Shown in pieces: positions 44,247-56,219 of a DNA stretch of 64,000 nucleotides (positions are counted from its first letter, which is position 1; the number at the start of each line of letters is the position of its first letter). The DNA is from Zingiber officinale (taxonomy: Eukaryota; Streptophyta; Magnoliopsida; Zingiberales; Zingiberaceae): positions 25,530,302 through 25,594,301 of the forward strand of contig NC_055986.1 of assembly GCF_018446385.1 (NCBI RefSeq). The letters are read 5' to 3'. The position numbers and the translations under genes are program-made. The notes beneath the pieces are model-generated. The model had not been told where the DNA came from. It did not search any database and saw only the letters and a list, made by a program, of their open reading frames with translations.

Positions 44247-46616
44247 ATCTCCCTTTTTTTGATGTTTGACAATACCTTTAAGTTAGGACTACTCTGAGTT
44301 AAGTTAATCCCACAGCCTTAACTCTCTTCATGCCAAAGTATGAATGTTGGTTCCCTTCATTCTCCCCCTATGACCTCTCCCATAGGTAATGAAGGCCTAA
44401 CTTAAACCACACATTCTCCCCCTATTGGCACACATCAAACAACCACTATCTCTCCCCCTAAAGAGATACTCATCATTGGTTACAACTTCACTCATTGAAC
44501 CTTTATCCCTTTTTAAACTCTCCCCCTGAAGAGTTTCTCAAGGTCGTGATCAACATCATAATGAAGGTCTCATACCCTTCATTTTCCCTACTTTCTCCCT
44601 CAAAGTAGACAAATGCCCAACCTTAAGCATTTTTCAACCATTTGAAATACCACTTGAAATAATGAGGATATCCACTCCCCATTTCAAGTTCAAACGCTCA
44701 TTCATGAGCATTTTCTGAAAAGAAGGTTAACCACCTTCCAAGGTTCATGAAAAAAAAATAGTGTTCATGTCTTTAAAAAATCCCTCCCCCTAAAGACATG
44801 GTGGTAACTTCTGTCATTGCACCAACAATGACTTGGAATCCCTAAACCTTTAGGAAACCCAAATTTTGAAGTTGTGAGGTTCAAATATTCAAAACTTTGA
44901 AACAAACCTCAACCTAACTTCAATATAGTCTTCCTTAACCAATCCATCCTTGTTTTCAACATGAAAACTCCCTTTTTATGTATACAAATGTATTTTGAGG
45001 GGTTTGGAATGGTTACCTAGACTAACATAGGTTCAAAATGCTGAAATCAGGCCTTCCCAGCTAAAATCAGCAACTTGGATCGATTGGAGTTGGGTTCCAA
45101 TTGATTGAACCTTGCTGAATCGATCCACTGATCGATTCAGGATGTGTAGATCGATCGGCTGATCGATCCAGCGAGCTTCTGCTCGCTAGAATTGCCTTAT
45201 GAATCGATCCACTGATCGATTCAGGAACTCCAATCGATTCATGGATCGATCAGAGCTCTGATAGTTGCTGAATTTCAAATTCAGCCAACTTCAGAAATCC
45301 CTAGAAAATTCTACAAAAATCTAAAAATCATGAAATTTCGTGTAGACATTATTTAGGGCATACTTTATCATGGAAAAATAGTTTTCTATGAAAATACATC
45401 ATATTTTTCAAAGATTGACACATGCTTGAAAACTTGCTAAAAACTTTAGCGTTTTCTTCAAGTTTGTGTCTAACTATTCAATGGTGATTACTGTCAAAAG
45501 CTAGCCTTCACCAAGGTTTTCCAAAATCATTTTAAAAACCTTTTCAAAACCAATATCCCATCATGTTCCTTGGGCTTAATGCACATGACTTGTACATTAG
45601 CTTTCCCAATGATGGGAAAACACATAACTATGTGTTTTGATGAACTTAAAACTCAAAAGAATGCACTACATCAACATCTTGAGTTTTGTTCATCTTCCTA
45701 ACATCTCACTTGTATCTAATGTGCACTAAAACACATACAAGTCACCTTATAGTCCTTGTGAGATGTGAGATTTTGGTTTTGCCCTATTCTAGAGATCATG
45801 CATATCTATCTAGGCATTTTAGAGATATTAGACATCCACCTAGGATGTCACTTGTTGATTCCACTTGTTTATAAATGCCATTTGTTTATATCACTTGTTG
45901 GTAAAAACATTTGTCCTTAATTTTAAGGAAATAAACATGATGCATGATTATGTTATGGCATACATCAAAAGGAGATAATTTTCAAAAGAAAATATCCTAT
46001 AACTATATGATGTATGAATGTCATGACATGGTATTTTTATATTTTTCATAATAAGTCATGAATGCAAAATACAAAACTAAAACATGATGTCATGACATTG
46101 ATGGGCAAACAATCATGGCAAGGTTTAACATAAATAAAATATACCTAGATTGCCTATCTTAGTATCCTTAACCACTTAGCTATCTCCACTTGTTTTAACT
46201 TAAAACGTTAAACCTAGATTGCCCTAAATGCCTCAAAGAAGTGCCAAAACCTAAATTGACATTTCGATTTCTCTTGATTTGTTTATGCCACTTAAAAATT
46301 AAGCATATCCTCAAATGTTGGCATATTCCATTTTTCCTCAAGAGTAAGCACATAAATCAAGGCCCGGATTGCCTTAAATTTCTAAGAGAATACCAAAATC
46401 CCAACTTGGTATTTCTCTAGGTTTTCCCAATTTATGCCATTAAAGATAAAATCAAATTTTCCACCATTAGGCACATTTTACTCTTTCAAAGAGTAAATAA
46501 TAATTCCATTTCATTTTCAAAGGTTAACAAAAACCTTGAAAATGCTCCTTGAGTGTCAATTTCCTCAAAGTTGGGTTAACTACCCTTCTAATCGGAGTTG
46601 ACACTCTCTAACCCAT
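44247..46616 (-). other. Long non-coding interior of the SIRE-like element
   Basis: On minus this lies between gag and the 3' LTR, where pol would normally be. Seen here: five or so CCCCCT-type tracts (44355-44800; purine tracts on minus), a second GATCGATC block (45085-45260), and AT-rich sequence with imperfect repeats of CTAGATTGCC / CCTCAAA phrases (46140-46400). No RT, integrase or RNase H motif was found in any frame. Confidence 0.7.
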
Positions 46617-48368
46617 CTATGGGGTAGAGAAGATGCTCCTAGGAACCCAACACCTATTGGTGCTCCTTGGATGCTCTAGGTACTCACTAGGGATAACTTC
46701 CTTAGATACCTTCCTAGTGACCTTGTTGGTGACTTTCTTAGACTTCTTAGAAGTCTTAGTCACTTTGGTTGCAAAGATACTTCTAGGGATATCTTCCCTT
46801 GTATTTTTGGCTTGCCCACTAGACTTAGGGCTTGTTCCATAACTATATGGAACCCTATGATAACTAGGCACATCCTTTTTAGCTTTGGGTTTGTATCCCA
46901 AACCTCTATGGCCATTGGATGAGTTTTGTACCCCTAAACCTAGGTTATGCTCATTTTGCCCTAATAGGATATTTTTCATCCTTTTTAGGGTCTTTTCAAT
47001 TTTATCAAGCCTTGACCTCAAGGCTTGATTTTCTACCATTAAATCCTCAGATTTTGGTTTTTCATTAAACCCATGAGCATTTTTATTTCTAGACTTATAA
47101 CTAAAACCCTTAGTTTTCTTACCTAGATTTTCATCTACCTTCCTAACCCTAGGTGTGGTAGTTTTAGCATGAAAAGCTATATGTTTTTCCTTAACACTAT
47201 CATGCTTCCTATTTTCATGGTAAATAGCATTAAAATGATAGAAATTTGAACTATCATGCTTTTTACCATAACGTAAAGGGGTAGGCTCAATAAACGTTAC
47301 CTTCTTCTTTACCTTGGAGGCTCCCCCTTGACTAGTGCCTCCTTGAGCCTTGACCATCTTCTTCCCCTTGGGGCATTGACTTCGGTAATGCCCTTTTTGT
47401 TGACACAAGAAGCACACAATGTACTCCTTGCTCTTCTTTGTCCCGGGGGTGGTCTCCTTGGGCTTCTCCTTGCCCTTTTGTGTCACTTGACCCTTCTTCT
47501 TGGCCAAGTTGGGACACTTGCTCTTGTAGTGCCCACTTTCCCTACACTCAAAATATATTATATGATTTCTATTTTTAATTGAAACATTTATACCTTCTTG
47601 TGTAGGGATGGCATTTTCTCCTTTGGATCCGGAGGTTGAGGCTTCCTCTTGATCCGATGATGATGCTCCTCCATTAGATTTTGCTTGACTTGTAGAGGTG
47701 GAAGCCTCTTCTCCATTTGACCCGGATGTAGAAGCTTCTCCTTCTTCTTGATCCGGCGTCACCAAATATTGCTCCCCCTCAATCCTAGAGGTGGAGGCTT
47801 CATCATCTTGTTCATGAAACAAGGAGTATGCTCCCTCCTTGTTTTCTTCATTGCACTCCCTTGAAGATGAAGCTTCTTCTTGGACTTCTTCTTCGGAGGT
47901 TGAGCATCTCTCAACCTCGGAGTCCTCCTCTTGGTCTTGCTCCAAGGAGTCACCCTCTCTGGATTCTTCTTGCTCTTATACAGTGGAGGGGATCTCTTCA
48001 TGAAGCTTGGCCAATTTACTCCATAATTCCTTTGCATCTTCAAATTCTCCAATTTTGCAAAGGATGGTGCTTGACAATAAATTGACCAAAAGCTTGGTCA
48101 CTTTGTCATTGGCCTCGCATCTTTGAACTTGCTCTTGGCTCCACTTACTCCTCTTGAGAACTTTGCCCTTTGAATTTGTTGGAGCCTTGAAGCCTTCCAT
48201 AAGAGCAAACCATTGCTCTATCTCCATCATAAGAAAATTTTTGATTCTCGATTTCCAAGAATTGAAGCCTGTGGAAGTGTATGGTGGAGCCACCCTCGTG
48301 TCGAATCCGAGCCCATCTCGGAATTCCATTGTAGAAGTTGAGCTTTTGAATTTCTTTGACTTTGACAA
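46617..48368 (-). pseudogene. gag of the SIRE-like element, with one internal stop
   Basis: The N-terminal part (48368-47976) contains a copia-type gag region: SWKSRIKNFLMMEIEQWFAL, then AKELWSKLAKLHEE. A TAA at 47976-47978 breaks it, and the same frame continues to 46617 with a Ser/Glu/Thr-rich acidic linker, two zinc knuckles and a basic tail. Knuckle 1 (near 47512-47556) reads YFECRESGHYKSKC, with its first Cys changed to Tyr. Knuckle 2 (near 47380-47420) is intact, CFLCQQKGHYRSQC. No ATG is found at the upstream end: 48368 is a TTG codon and a stop lies just before it, so the true start is uncertain. Gag would package RNA in virus-like particles; this copy cannot make full-length protein. 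Confidence 0.85.
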
Positions 48369-48449
48369 TTTTGCTTCAACTTCTTCACCCTCTAGCTCTT
48401 CTTGTTATGCTTGACCCTTCCGGCGATGATTCCGATGAAGAGTGGCCTC

Positions 48450-48461
48450 GCTCTGATACCA
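48450..48461 (-). promoter_or_regulatory. Primer-binding site of the SIRE-like element (tRNA-iMet)
   Basis: The minus strand reads TGGTATCAGAGC, two bases from the 5' LTR at 48464. It fixes the orientation of this element and, by homology, of the related solo LTRs. Confidence 0.93.
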
Positions 48462-48463
48462 CT

Positions 48464-49556
48464 TGTTGGGACCGAAAAGTAGCTAGAGGGGGGGTGAATA
48501 GCTCGTTGCGTGCTTCGTGGTTGACGTTGCTTGTTTCTTTGAAGATGTGCAGTGGAAATACAAGAAACAAAAACATACAACGCTAACACTTGGGATTTTA
48601 CTTGGTATCCACCTCACAAGAGGTGACTAGTCCAAGGATCCACGAACACACACACACCTCCACTATGAAACACTCCTTTTCGGTAACTACCGAAGTCGGA
48701 GAAGCCCTACAAGACTCTCAATACAAGAAGAAAGGAAAGGGAAACAAAATACAAGCACAAAGCTTACAATGAGTACAGAAAACCCTAACCCTAACTTCTC
48801 TTCGTGGCTTTGATCAGCCTCTTGACTTGGAAAACGTCCAAGATCCTTCAAGAATTGGCGATCTGAGCTTTGAGAGCGCTGTGGAGGAGCTGGCGAGAGA
48901 TCTGAAATGAATCGGTAAAGAGATGCCGAAGGAGACGCTCGCCTTCAGCTCAAATACGACGCAACGGTCGGATCCCGATCGATTCGAAAACTCCCAATCG
49001 ATCGGGGAGGCTTTGGATCGATTCACGGATCGAAAACTCCCTAGCTTCACTCACTAGGGTTTTCCATCTGCCTAGCTTCACTCACTAGGACTTTCACCTG
49101 GCTTCACTCACCAGGATTTCCTTCTACCTAGCTTCACTCACTAGGACTTTCCATCTGCCTAGCTTCACTCACTAGGACTTTCACCTGGCTTCACTCACCA
49201 GGATTTTCCATCTGCCTAGCTTCACTCACTAGGACTTTCCATCTGCCTAGCTTCACTCACTAGGTCTTTCACCTAGCTTCACTCACTAGGATTTTCACCT
49301 GGCTCCACTGATCGATCCAGGATTTTCTTTTGCCTGACCTTCCAGTTAGGACTTCCCAGTCAGGTGTCCGGTCACTTTTGACCTACTTGACTCTTCTTCA
49401 TTCACACTGATCAGTCCCTGATCAGAATCTCCCCATATGAACAACTGCACCTGCATTGTCCATGTGTCTACATGTATTATCAAACATCGAAACTATGACC
49501 AAGACTCAAGCTTGGTCAAACCAGTCAACCTTGACCTAAGGGATATTGCACCAACA
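48464..49556 (-). repeat. 5' LTR of the SIRE-like element (1093 bp, internally deleted)
   Basis: Matches 42526-44246 closely at both ends. After GGATCGATTCACGGATCGA it jumps to the CCTAGCTTCACTCA array, so ~628 bp containing most GATCGATC motifs and the CCAGATG/CCAAGTA hairpins are absent. The remaining array (49040-49300) is nearly identical to 43800-43990. Confidence 0.92.
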
Positions 49557-49796
49557 ATAACATGTGTTGGATTGGCTACATATCTCCTCAGCATAGACAC
49601 ATGGAACACATCGTGAATGCCTGCCAGAGCCGGTGGTAGCGTCAGACGATAAGCTACCGCTCCAATTCTCTCTAAGATTTGGAAAGGTCCAATGTATCGT
49701 GGAGCTAGCTTACCTCGGAGGCCAAATCTCTTCACCCTTTCGTGGGTGAAACTCTCAGAAATACATTGTGGCTAGTAGAGAACTCCAGGGGTCTAT
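49557..49796 (-). pseudogene. Element D integrase C-terminal segment between two insertions
   Basis: The minus strand encodes KRFGLRGKLAPRYIGPFQIL, then GAVAYRLTLPPALAG and HDVFHVSMLRRYVANPTHVI. This is the typical segment between integrase core and chromodomain in chromovirus pol. It ends exactly at the ATAAC duplication of the SIRE-like element and begins at the solo LTR at 49797. Confidence 0.9.
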
Positions 49797-52379
49797 TGTT
49801 GGTTGCTACTCGGAATATCGTACTGGTTCCCCTGTATAAAAATTTTGTACAAGTTCTGAACCTTTCCTAACAACATACTGTGTTCTTTAGAAATTAAATT
49901 TGGAATCGCAAATAGAACTTAACATTATTGATTCCAAATTTAACTTATCTGTTCTTAGAGGTTTAGACTTGGATTGCAAACGATGCTTAACATTATTAAT
50001 CCAAATCCACCCATGTTACAAAGTTAATTAAATATTTATTTCAGAGATCGACTTCCAGGTTAAACATGGCGAGGCACTAGGCCTTCTTGGGTATGGGATC
50101 ATCCACCACTTCCTAGACAAAGCCTTTCAACGAAATTCAATATTTAATCTCCTTATCATAACCCTAGGTTTAATCATTAAGAACAATCAAATCACAAGAT
50201 CGAAAAATAAAAGAAACACAAAATCGAAATATAAATTCGATTGCCTAGAATCGTTAGCCTCTTGTGTTTTATAATTCAAAATCCATACAACGAAAACTAG
50301 CATGATGCGGAATAAGACAACTAGTTATACCTTTCTTTGTAGTTAAAGATCTCTTGATCTTCTGTTGTATTCCTCACCTCCTCTTGGACGTCAGGACCAC
50401 TTCTTCTTCTCCAAGACTCTTGAGCCATCAAGGGATGCCAAAATAGGAAATTTTCTTCTCTTCTTCTTCCTCTCCAAGCAACCGGCCACCAAGATGATGA
50501 AGCTTGAAGAACTGCCGACCTCAAAGGAAAAAAAAAATAAAAGAGAAGAGCATGGAAGAGATTCAGCCACCAAGGAATCAAGGCTTGTGTGCCACCGGCC
50601 CTTAAAGAAACAATAAGGGTGTCGACCACATAATGAAGAGAGGAGAAAGCCTAGGTTGTATTATCTCATGAGGCACCCTCTCCATCTCTTTTATAATCCT
50701 TGATCTTGGCAAAAAAGAAAAGTTTAATTAAAACTTCCTTTTCTTCTTCCTATGGTCGGCCACATCATGGAGTCTAAAAAGGAAAAAATTTTACAACAAA
50801 AAAAACTTCCTTTTAAACCATGATGTCTACAAAAAGGAAAGTTTTAAACATAATTAAAACTTCCTTATTTGTAGTCTCCCTTTAAAAAAGAAATTTTTAA
50901 TAACAATTAAAATCTCTCTTTTTAAATTTCCTATTGCACATGGCAATAAAAGAAAGTTTTTAAAAATTAATCTCTCTCTTTTAAAACATATAGACAACTA
51001 CAAAAAAAGGAAAGATTAATTAAAACTTCTCTTTTTAAACCATGGTTACAAAAAAGGAGAGTTTTATCAAAAATTAAAATCTTTCTTTTAAATATTATAG
51101 ACAACTACAAATAAGGAAAGATTTTAACAAAATTAAAATCTCTCTTTAATCTTTTGTAAATAGCTATAAAAGGAAAGATTTTAAAATCTAAAACTCTCTT
51201 TTTAAAACCATGAAGATGACTATAAAAGGAAATTTTAAAAATAAAATTTCTCTTTTAAATCCCTTTCATGAATAGCTACAAAAGGAAAGATTTTAACAAA
51301 AATAAAATCTCCCTTTAATCCTATGTGGTCGGCCCCATGCTTGGACACCAAGCATGGTTTGGCCGGCCACTACTTGGGCTCCAAGCCTATGCTAGGCTGA
51401 CCCCCTTGCTCCAAGCAAGGTTGTGTCCGACCCATTACTTGGATAAGAAGTGGACTTAGTGGATACAATGTTTTATAGAGGCTATAATATGGACCGAGAG
51501 GAGAAATTAGTTTTGGTCTCCTGATGAGCTTGAGCTTCCTGTGTTCGCCCCGAACACCCAGCTCAAGTTCATCAATAATAACTCATACCACTAAAGAGTT
51601 ATTATTGAACTACCGTACCAATCCCAAATTATATTATGGGCTCCTTCTTATTATGAGTGCATTAATCTTCCTATGTTTAAGATATAGAATGCTCACTAAT
51701 TAAATGAGTTACTGACAACTCACTTAATTAATATCTAGCTCCAAGAGTAGTACCACTCAACTTCATTGTCACGTCGGACTAGGTCCACCTGCAGGGTTTA
51801 CATGACAATCCTTATAAGCTCCTCAAGGGGGCATCATCAACCTAGTTTACTAGGACACAGTTTCATTCTATAATCAACAACACACCATATAAATGATATA
51901 ATTTCGCAACTTATCGGGCCTATTGATTTAACGAGCTAAATCACGCCTTTGATAAATTAAAGAAATAAATATTAAATATATGTGCTTGTTATTATATCAC
52001 GATTAAGAACATGCACTTCCATAATAATATATGTTTTATTCTCTTATATAGTCAATATAAAAAGAAACTACCTCAAATGGTCCTGCCCAATACACTTATA
52101 GTGTACCAGTGTAATTTTATAGTCTAGATAAACTAATACCAAATTACACTACAACCACTCCAATGGTTTATCCATTCCATCTTGGTTGTGAGCTACTATT
52201 TATAATTTATAAGGATCTGATAACATGATCTTCTGTGTGTCTCTTCACACCATGTTATCTACAATACAAACTAAATGGATAACTACACTTAGCATAAATG
52301 TAGGCATTTGACCAATGTGATTCTTATTTCTAAATAAATGTTTATACAAAAAGCTAGGCTTTTAGTATACATTTCAACA
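49797..52379 (-). mobile_element. Solo LTR of the F family in element D
   Basis: TGTTGGTTGCTACTCGG..AGTATACATTTCAACA, 2583 bp. Flanks are TCTAT (49792-49796) and TCTAC (52380-52384), one mismatch. Same family as the element F LTRs but more diverged. The AT-rich AAAGGAAAG array (50700-51300) is longer. Hairpin at 51335-51357 has arms CCATGCTTGG/CCAAGCATGG. Open frames at 50321-50629 are LTR sequence. Confidence 0.88.
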
Positions 52380-52384
52380 TCTAC

Positions 52385-53330
52385 GTCTCTGATCAGCATA
52401 ACTCTTCTGGCGGTCCTGCGCCTCAGACATCCTCTGTCTAATAGTGTGGGCCAACTTTACCTCCTGCTGAGCTCTCTGAGGTCCTAATAGTTGGGCCTCC
52501 CCAACCTCCTCCCAGAGGGTGGGTGTCCGACAAAGCCTACCATACAACGCTACAAACAGTGCCATCTGGATAACCGAATGATAACTGTTGTTGTAGGCGA
52601 ACTCTACCAATGGCAAGTGGTCCTCCCAACTGCCTCTAAAATTCATAACACAAGACCTCAGCAAGTTCTCTAGAGTCTGAATGGTCCACTCTGACTGTCC
52701 ATCTGTCTGCGGATGGAAAACTATACTAAAACAGAGCTGAGTGCCCAAGGCCTGCTGCAGACTCTGCTAAAATCGGGACGTGAACCGTGGGTCTCTATCC
52801 GATATAATACTCAATAGAACACCATGTAATCTGATGATCTCTCGACAATACAACTCTGCTAATTGATCCAGAGAATCAGTCTTCCGGATAGCTACGAAGT
52901 GCACGGATTTGGTTAATCTATCAACAATTACACAAATCGCGTCATGGCCTCATCGTGTCCTCGGCAAACCCACCACAAAGTCCATGGTAATGTGTTCCCA
53001 TTTCCACTCAGGAATAGAAATCCGCTGAAGTAATCCGGCATGTCTCTGGTTCTCAACCTTCACCTGCTGACAGACAAGACATCTAGCTACAAATTACGCG
53101 ATGTCTTTCTTCATGCCGTTCCACCAATAGGAACACCTCAAGTCTTGATACATGTGGGCCCCATCTGGGTGGATAGCAAATCGAGAGCGATGAGTCTCCT
53201 GAAGTAACTCCTCCCTGACTGGGTGAGATGGAGGTACACATAATCGACCTCGGAAATATATAATACCCGTGTCATCTCGGATGAACTCTGTCTGCTGCCC
53301 GGAAGCTATCTGGCTGCCAATGGACTATAA
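52385..53330 (-). pseudogene. Element D integrase core remnant
   Basis: The minus strand reads integrase from its zinc-binding region (CLVCQQVK near 53070) through MDFVVGLP and a [11 protein letters not shown] phrase near 52790 to HPQTDGQSEWTIQTLENLLR (52650-52720) and LVEFAYNNSYH. The D..D..E catalytic residues are all represented, but several stops (for example after FTSRF near 52770) break the frame. The protein continues at 49796 across the solo LTR. Confidence 0.85.
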
Positions 53331-53935
53331 GTGATGATCACCGGTCTGGGCCTCTTGGATCCTTGTCCTGATCGACAACTGAGCAACCATGGTAACCAGA
53401 ATACTCTGCTCTGTCCGTCCCTGCTCCACAAGGCCCAACTCGGAGAAACCCTGAATCAAGTCCGTGACCACAACTTGGTGGCAAACTAAAGTCCCTCTGG
53501 ACTTTCGGCTAAGCGCATCGGCAACCACATTAGCTTTCCCTGGGTGGTAGCTAATAGTACAGTCGTAATCCTTCAGAAACTCCATCCATCTCCTCTGTCG
53601 GAGATTAAGTTCCTTTTGAGTGAAAAGGTATTTGAGACTCTTATGATCAGTGAGAATCTCAAATGTAATACCATAAAGGTGATGCCGCCAAATCTTCAAA
53701 GCAAATATAATGGCGGCTAGCTCTAAATCATGTATTGGGTAGTTCTTCTCAATTCTCATGCTCCTTCAACTAACGAGAAGCATAGGAGACTACCCTGTTG
53801 TGCTGCATCAAGACAGCACTCAAACCCTGAAGAGAAGTGTCGGTGTAGAGTACAAATCCGTCCTCTCCAGAAGGTAAAACCAAAATTGGTGCCGACACTA
53901 ATCTCCACTTCAGCTCCTAAAAACTGGTCTCTCAA
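53330..53935 (-). pseudogene. Element D RNase H remnant
   Basis: The minus strand shows a Ty3-type RNase H: YTDTSLQGLSAVL-type start near 53840, [59 protein letters not shown] and VADALSRKS (53500-53520). The catalytic Asp positions (TDTS, TDHKS, ADALSR) and the Glu (HDLELAA) are kept. Frame breaks lie near 53760-53780. It follows RT directly. Confidence 0.88.
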
Positions 53936-54800
53936 GCTTCTGACCAAGTAAATTTCACTCTTTTCCTAGTCAGGCGTGTCAGTGGCATAGCGATACGCGA
54001 GAAACTCTCGACAAAACGTCTGTAATATCTGGCCAATCCTAAGAAACTCTGGATCTCCTGAACTGATTTCGGCTGCTCCCAATTGGTGACAACCTCGATC
54101 TTCTGAAGGTCTGCTAAAATACCTCGGCTGGAAACTACGTGACCCAGAAAACCAACTGAGGGTAGCCAAAAAGCACACTTGCTGAACTTCGCATATAGAC
54201 GATGTCGTCGAAGAGTCTCCAAGACTATGCGAAGATGCTGTGCATGTTCCTCCTCGAAACGCAAGTAGATCAAAATGTCATCGATGAAGACAACAACACT
54301 CTGATCTAGATACTTCAGAAAGATGTGGTTCATCAAATCCATAAACACCGCTGGAGCATTGGTAAGCCCAAATGACATTACCAAAAATTCATAATGTTCG
54401 TATCTAGTGCGGAATGTTGTCTTCTGAACATTAGATTCTTTAACTCTCAGCTGATGATATCCAGACCGCAGATCAATCTTAGAATATACTGATGTACCTC
54501 TGAGTTGATCAAACAAATCTTCAATCTGTGGTAAGGGGTACTTATTTCTAACGGTCGTTGCATTTAGCTATCTGTAATCGATGCACAACTTCAGAGTACC
54601 ATCCTTTTTCTTTACAAACAATACCGGAGAACCCCACGGAGAAACACTAGGGCGAATAAATCCCCTGTCCAATAATTCCTGAAGTTAGACCTTTAGCTCG
54701 TCCAACTCTTTCGGTGTCATACTGTATGGAGCTTTCGATGTCGATGCGGTTCCCGGAATTAGCTCAATAGCAAACTCCACTTACCTTCGGGGAGGCAAGC
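53932..54800 (-). pseudogene. Element D reverse transcriptase remnant (Ty3-gypsy)
   Basis: On minus from about 54790: [33 protein letters not shown], then an uninterrupted stretch of 194 codons to 53932. That stretch has [35 protein letters not shown], catalytic FIDD (54277-54288) and [18 protein letters not shown] is the usual Ty3 chromovirus variant of YxDD. At least two stops lie upstream (near 54565 and 54685). A good marker for phylogeny. Confidence 0.92.
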
Positions 54801-55500
54801 CTGACAGCTCATCTGGAAATACATCTGGATACTCCTGGACCACTGGAACGTCTGAGAGCTGGGAAATACTGTTGTTGTCAGTATTAATCAAAGACAATAG
54901 AAATCCCTGACAGCCATGTGACAACAGCTTCTGAGCCTGAATCGCAGAAATGATCGATATGTCGTCATCCCTGATGTCAGTGAAATCCCACGAGGGTTGG
55001 TTCGGAGGTCAGAATGTGACTACCCTCGTCTGGCAATCAACCATGACATGATATGTAGACAGTCAATCCATGACAAGGATAATGTCGAACTCGACCATTT
55101 CCAGTACTAATAAATCAACCATGAGTATCATATTGTCAAAGTCTAATGGGCAACCTCTGACCTTCTGAGTGACGTCTAATGTATCACCGGACGGTAGGGA
55201 GACAGTCAGTCGCTGCAATCTAAGAGTAGGTAGTCAGTCTACCTATGTCCCTCATGAAGGCACAAGAAATAAAGGAATGCGAGCTACTAGTATCTATCAG
55301 CATATCAGCGGATAATTCATAAAGTAAAATCATACCACGAAAAATGGATCCATCGGCCTGTTGCGCATCCTTTCTGGTAACCACGTGAATTCGTCCAATC
55401 TCTGGCCTACCATGCTTAGTGAATTAAATATCGGTGCCAAAACTTAACTTGGTAAGGGTCTGCTACAATGCATTCCATTTGCTCCTAACCAAGATAGGTT
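54801..55500 (-). pseudogene. Element D protease and linker remnant
   Basis: The minus strand contains ADMLIDTSSSHSFIS near 55270-55310. This is the retropepsin active-site region with DTG changed to DTS (55286-55294). The rest shows many stops. It lies just upstream of RT in the element, as expected for Ty3 order. Confidence 0.7.
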
Positions 55501-56219
55501 TTCAATCCACTGTCTGAATGTGACATTTCAAGTATCCGAGGTGCTAGTATTGGTCCCTAGCACAACTCTAAGTGGAGGAAGCCACTGAATTTTAGTGGTT
55601 GTACTAATCACCAACCCTAGATGTAGGAGGAGGAGGACTAGGAAAAGGAAGAGGAATCACATAACTCATGTAAGTGTGTTGTAGAGGAGGTAAGAAAGGG
55701 TAGGGAAAGCAAAGGAATGAATGGTGGAATCAAATACAAGAAGAAAAAGATATTTTAGGAAGTTCAACCGGTTATCCTTGTGGAATAGTACAGGTACAAG
55801 CTCGTACCAAACAGACCCAAATGGATGCATGACCCATTATTCTAGATGTATATCATACTGTGGGAGGTTCAATAAGTTCATCATTTATAAGGCCAAAACA
55901 ATATCTAATTACATCATACTAATAAGCATTACTGTAAGTCTTTGTATAGTTCCCATGGTCCTTTGTTTATAGCCTTTAAATATCTTTAGCTTCATTTTAT
56001 GTACTACATATCTTTTTATGACCAATAAGGATATCTATGTTAGCCAAGTATTAATACATGTACTAAAATTATAAAATTAACATTTTACCAATGTTCCGTT
56101 GCTGTCCATCCCCTAATTATGACCTTTCCTTGACGAGGTCAAATAATACCTCGGAATTCCAAACCTAAAAATCGACGGGAATCCATATAAATCCGAAAAT
56201 TACCCAGATTGACTCGCAA
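55501..56219. other. Expected gag position of element D, nothing recognisable
   Basis: Between protease and PBS. No zinc knuckle or gag domain could be read in either strand, and the distance is too short for a full gag, so most of it is probably deleted. The + strand open frame at 55721-55972 has no domain. Confidence 0.5.

Larger units (their letters stand above)
42526..49556 (-). mobile_element. SIRE-like copia element carrying only gag (non-autonomous), TSD ATAAC
   Basis: Ends are TGTTGGGACC..TTGCACCAACA with a perfect duplication ATAAC (42521-42525 and 49557-49561). The PBS is on minus at 48450-48461, the 5' LTR is 48464-49556 and the 3' LTR is 42526-44246. The 4.2-kb interior holds a gag remnant and long non-coding sequence. 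No protease, integrase, RT or RNase H is seen, so movement would depend on a related autonomous element. TAGGGGGAGA-type purine tracts and GTGTGCCAATAGGGGGAG on minus are SIRE-like. It interrupts element D's integrase. Confidence 0.9.
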
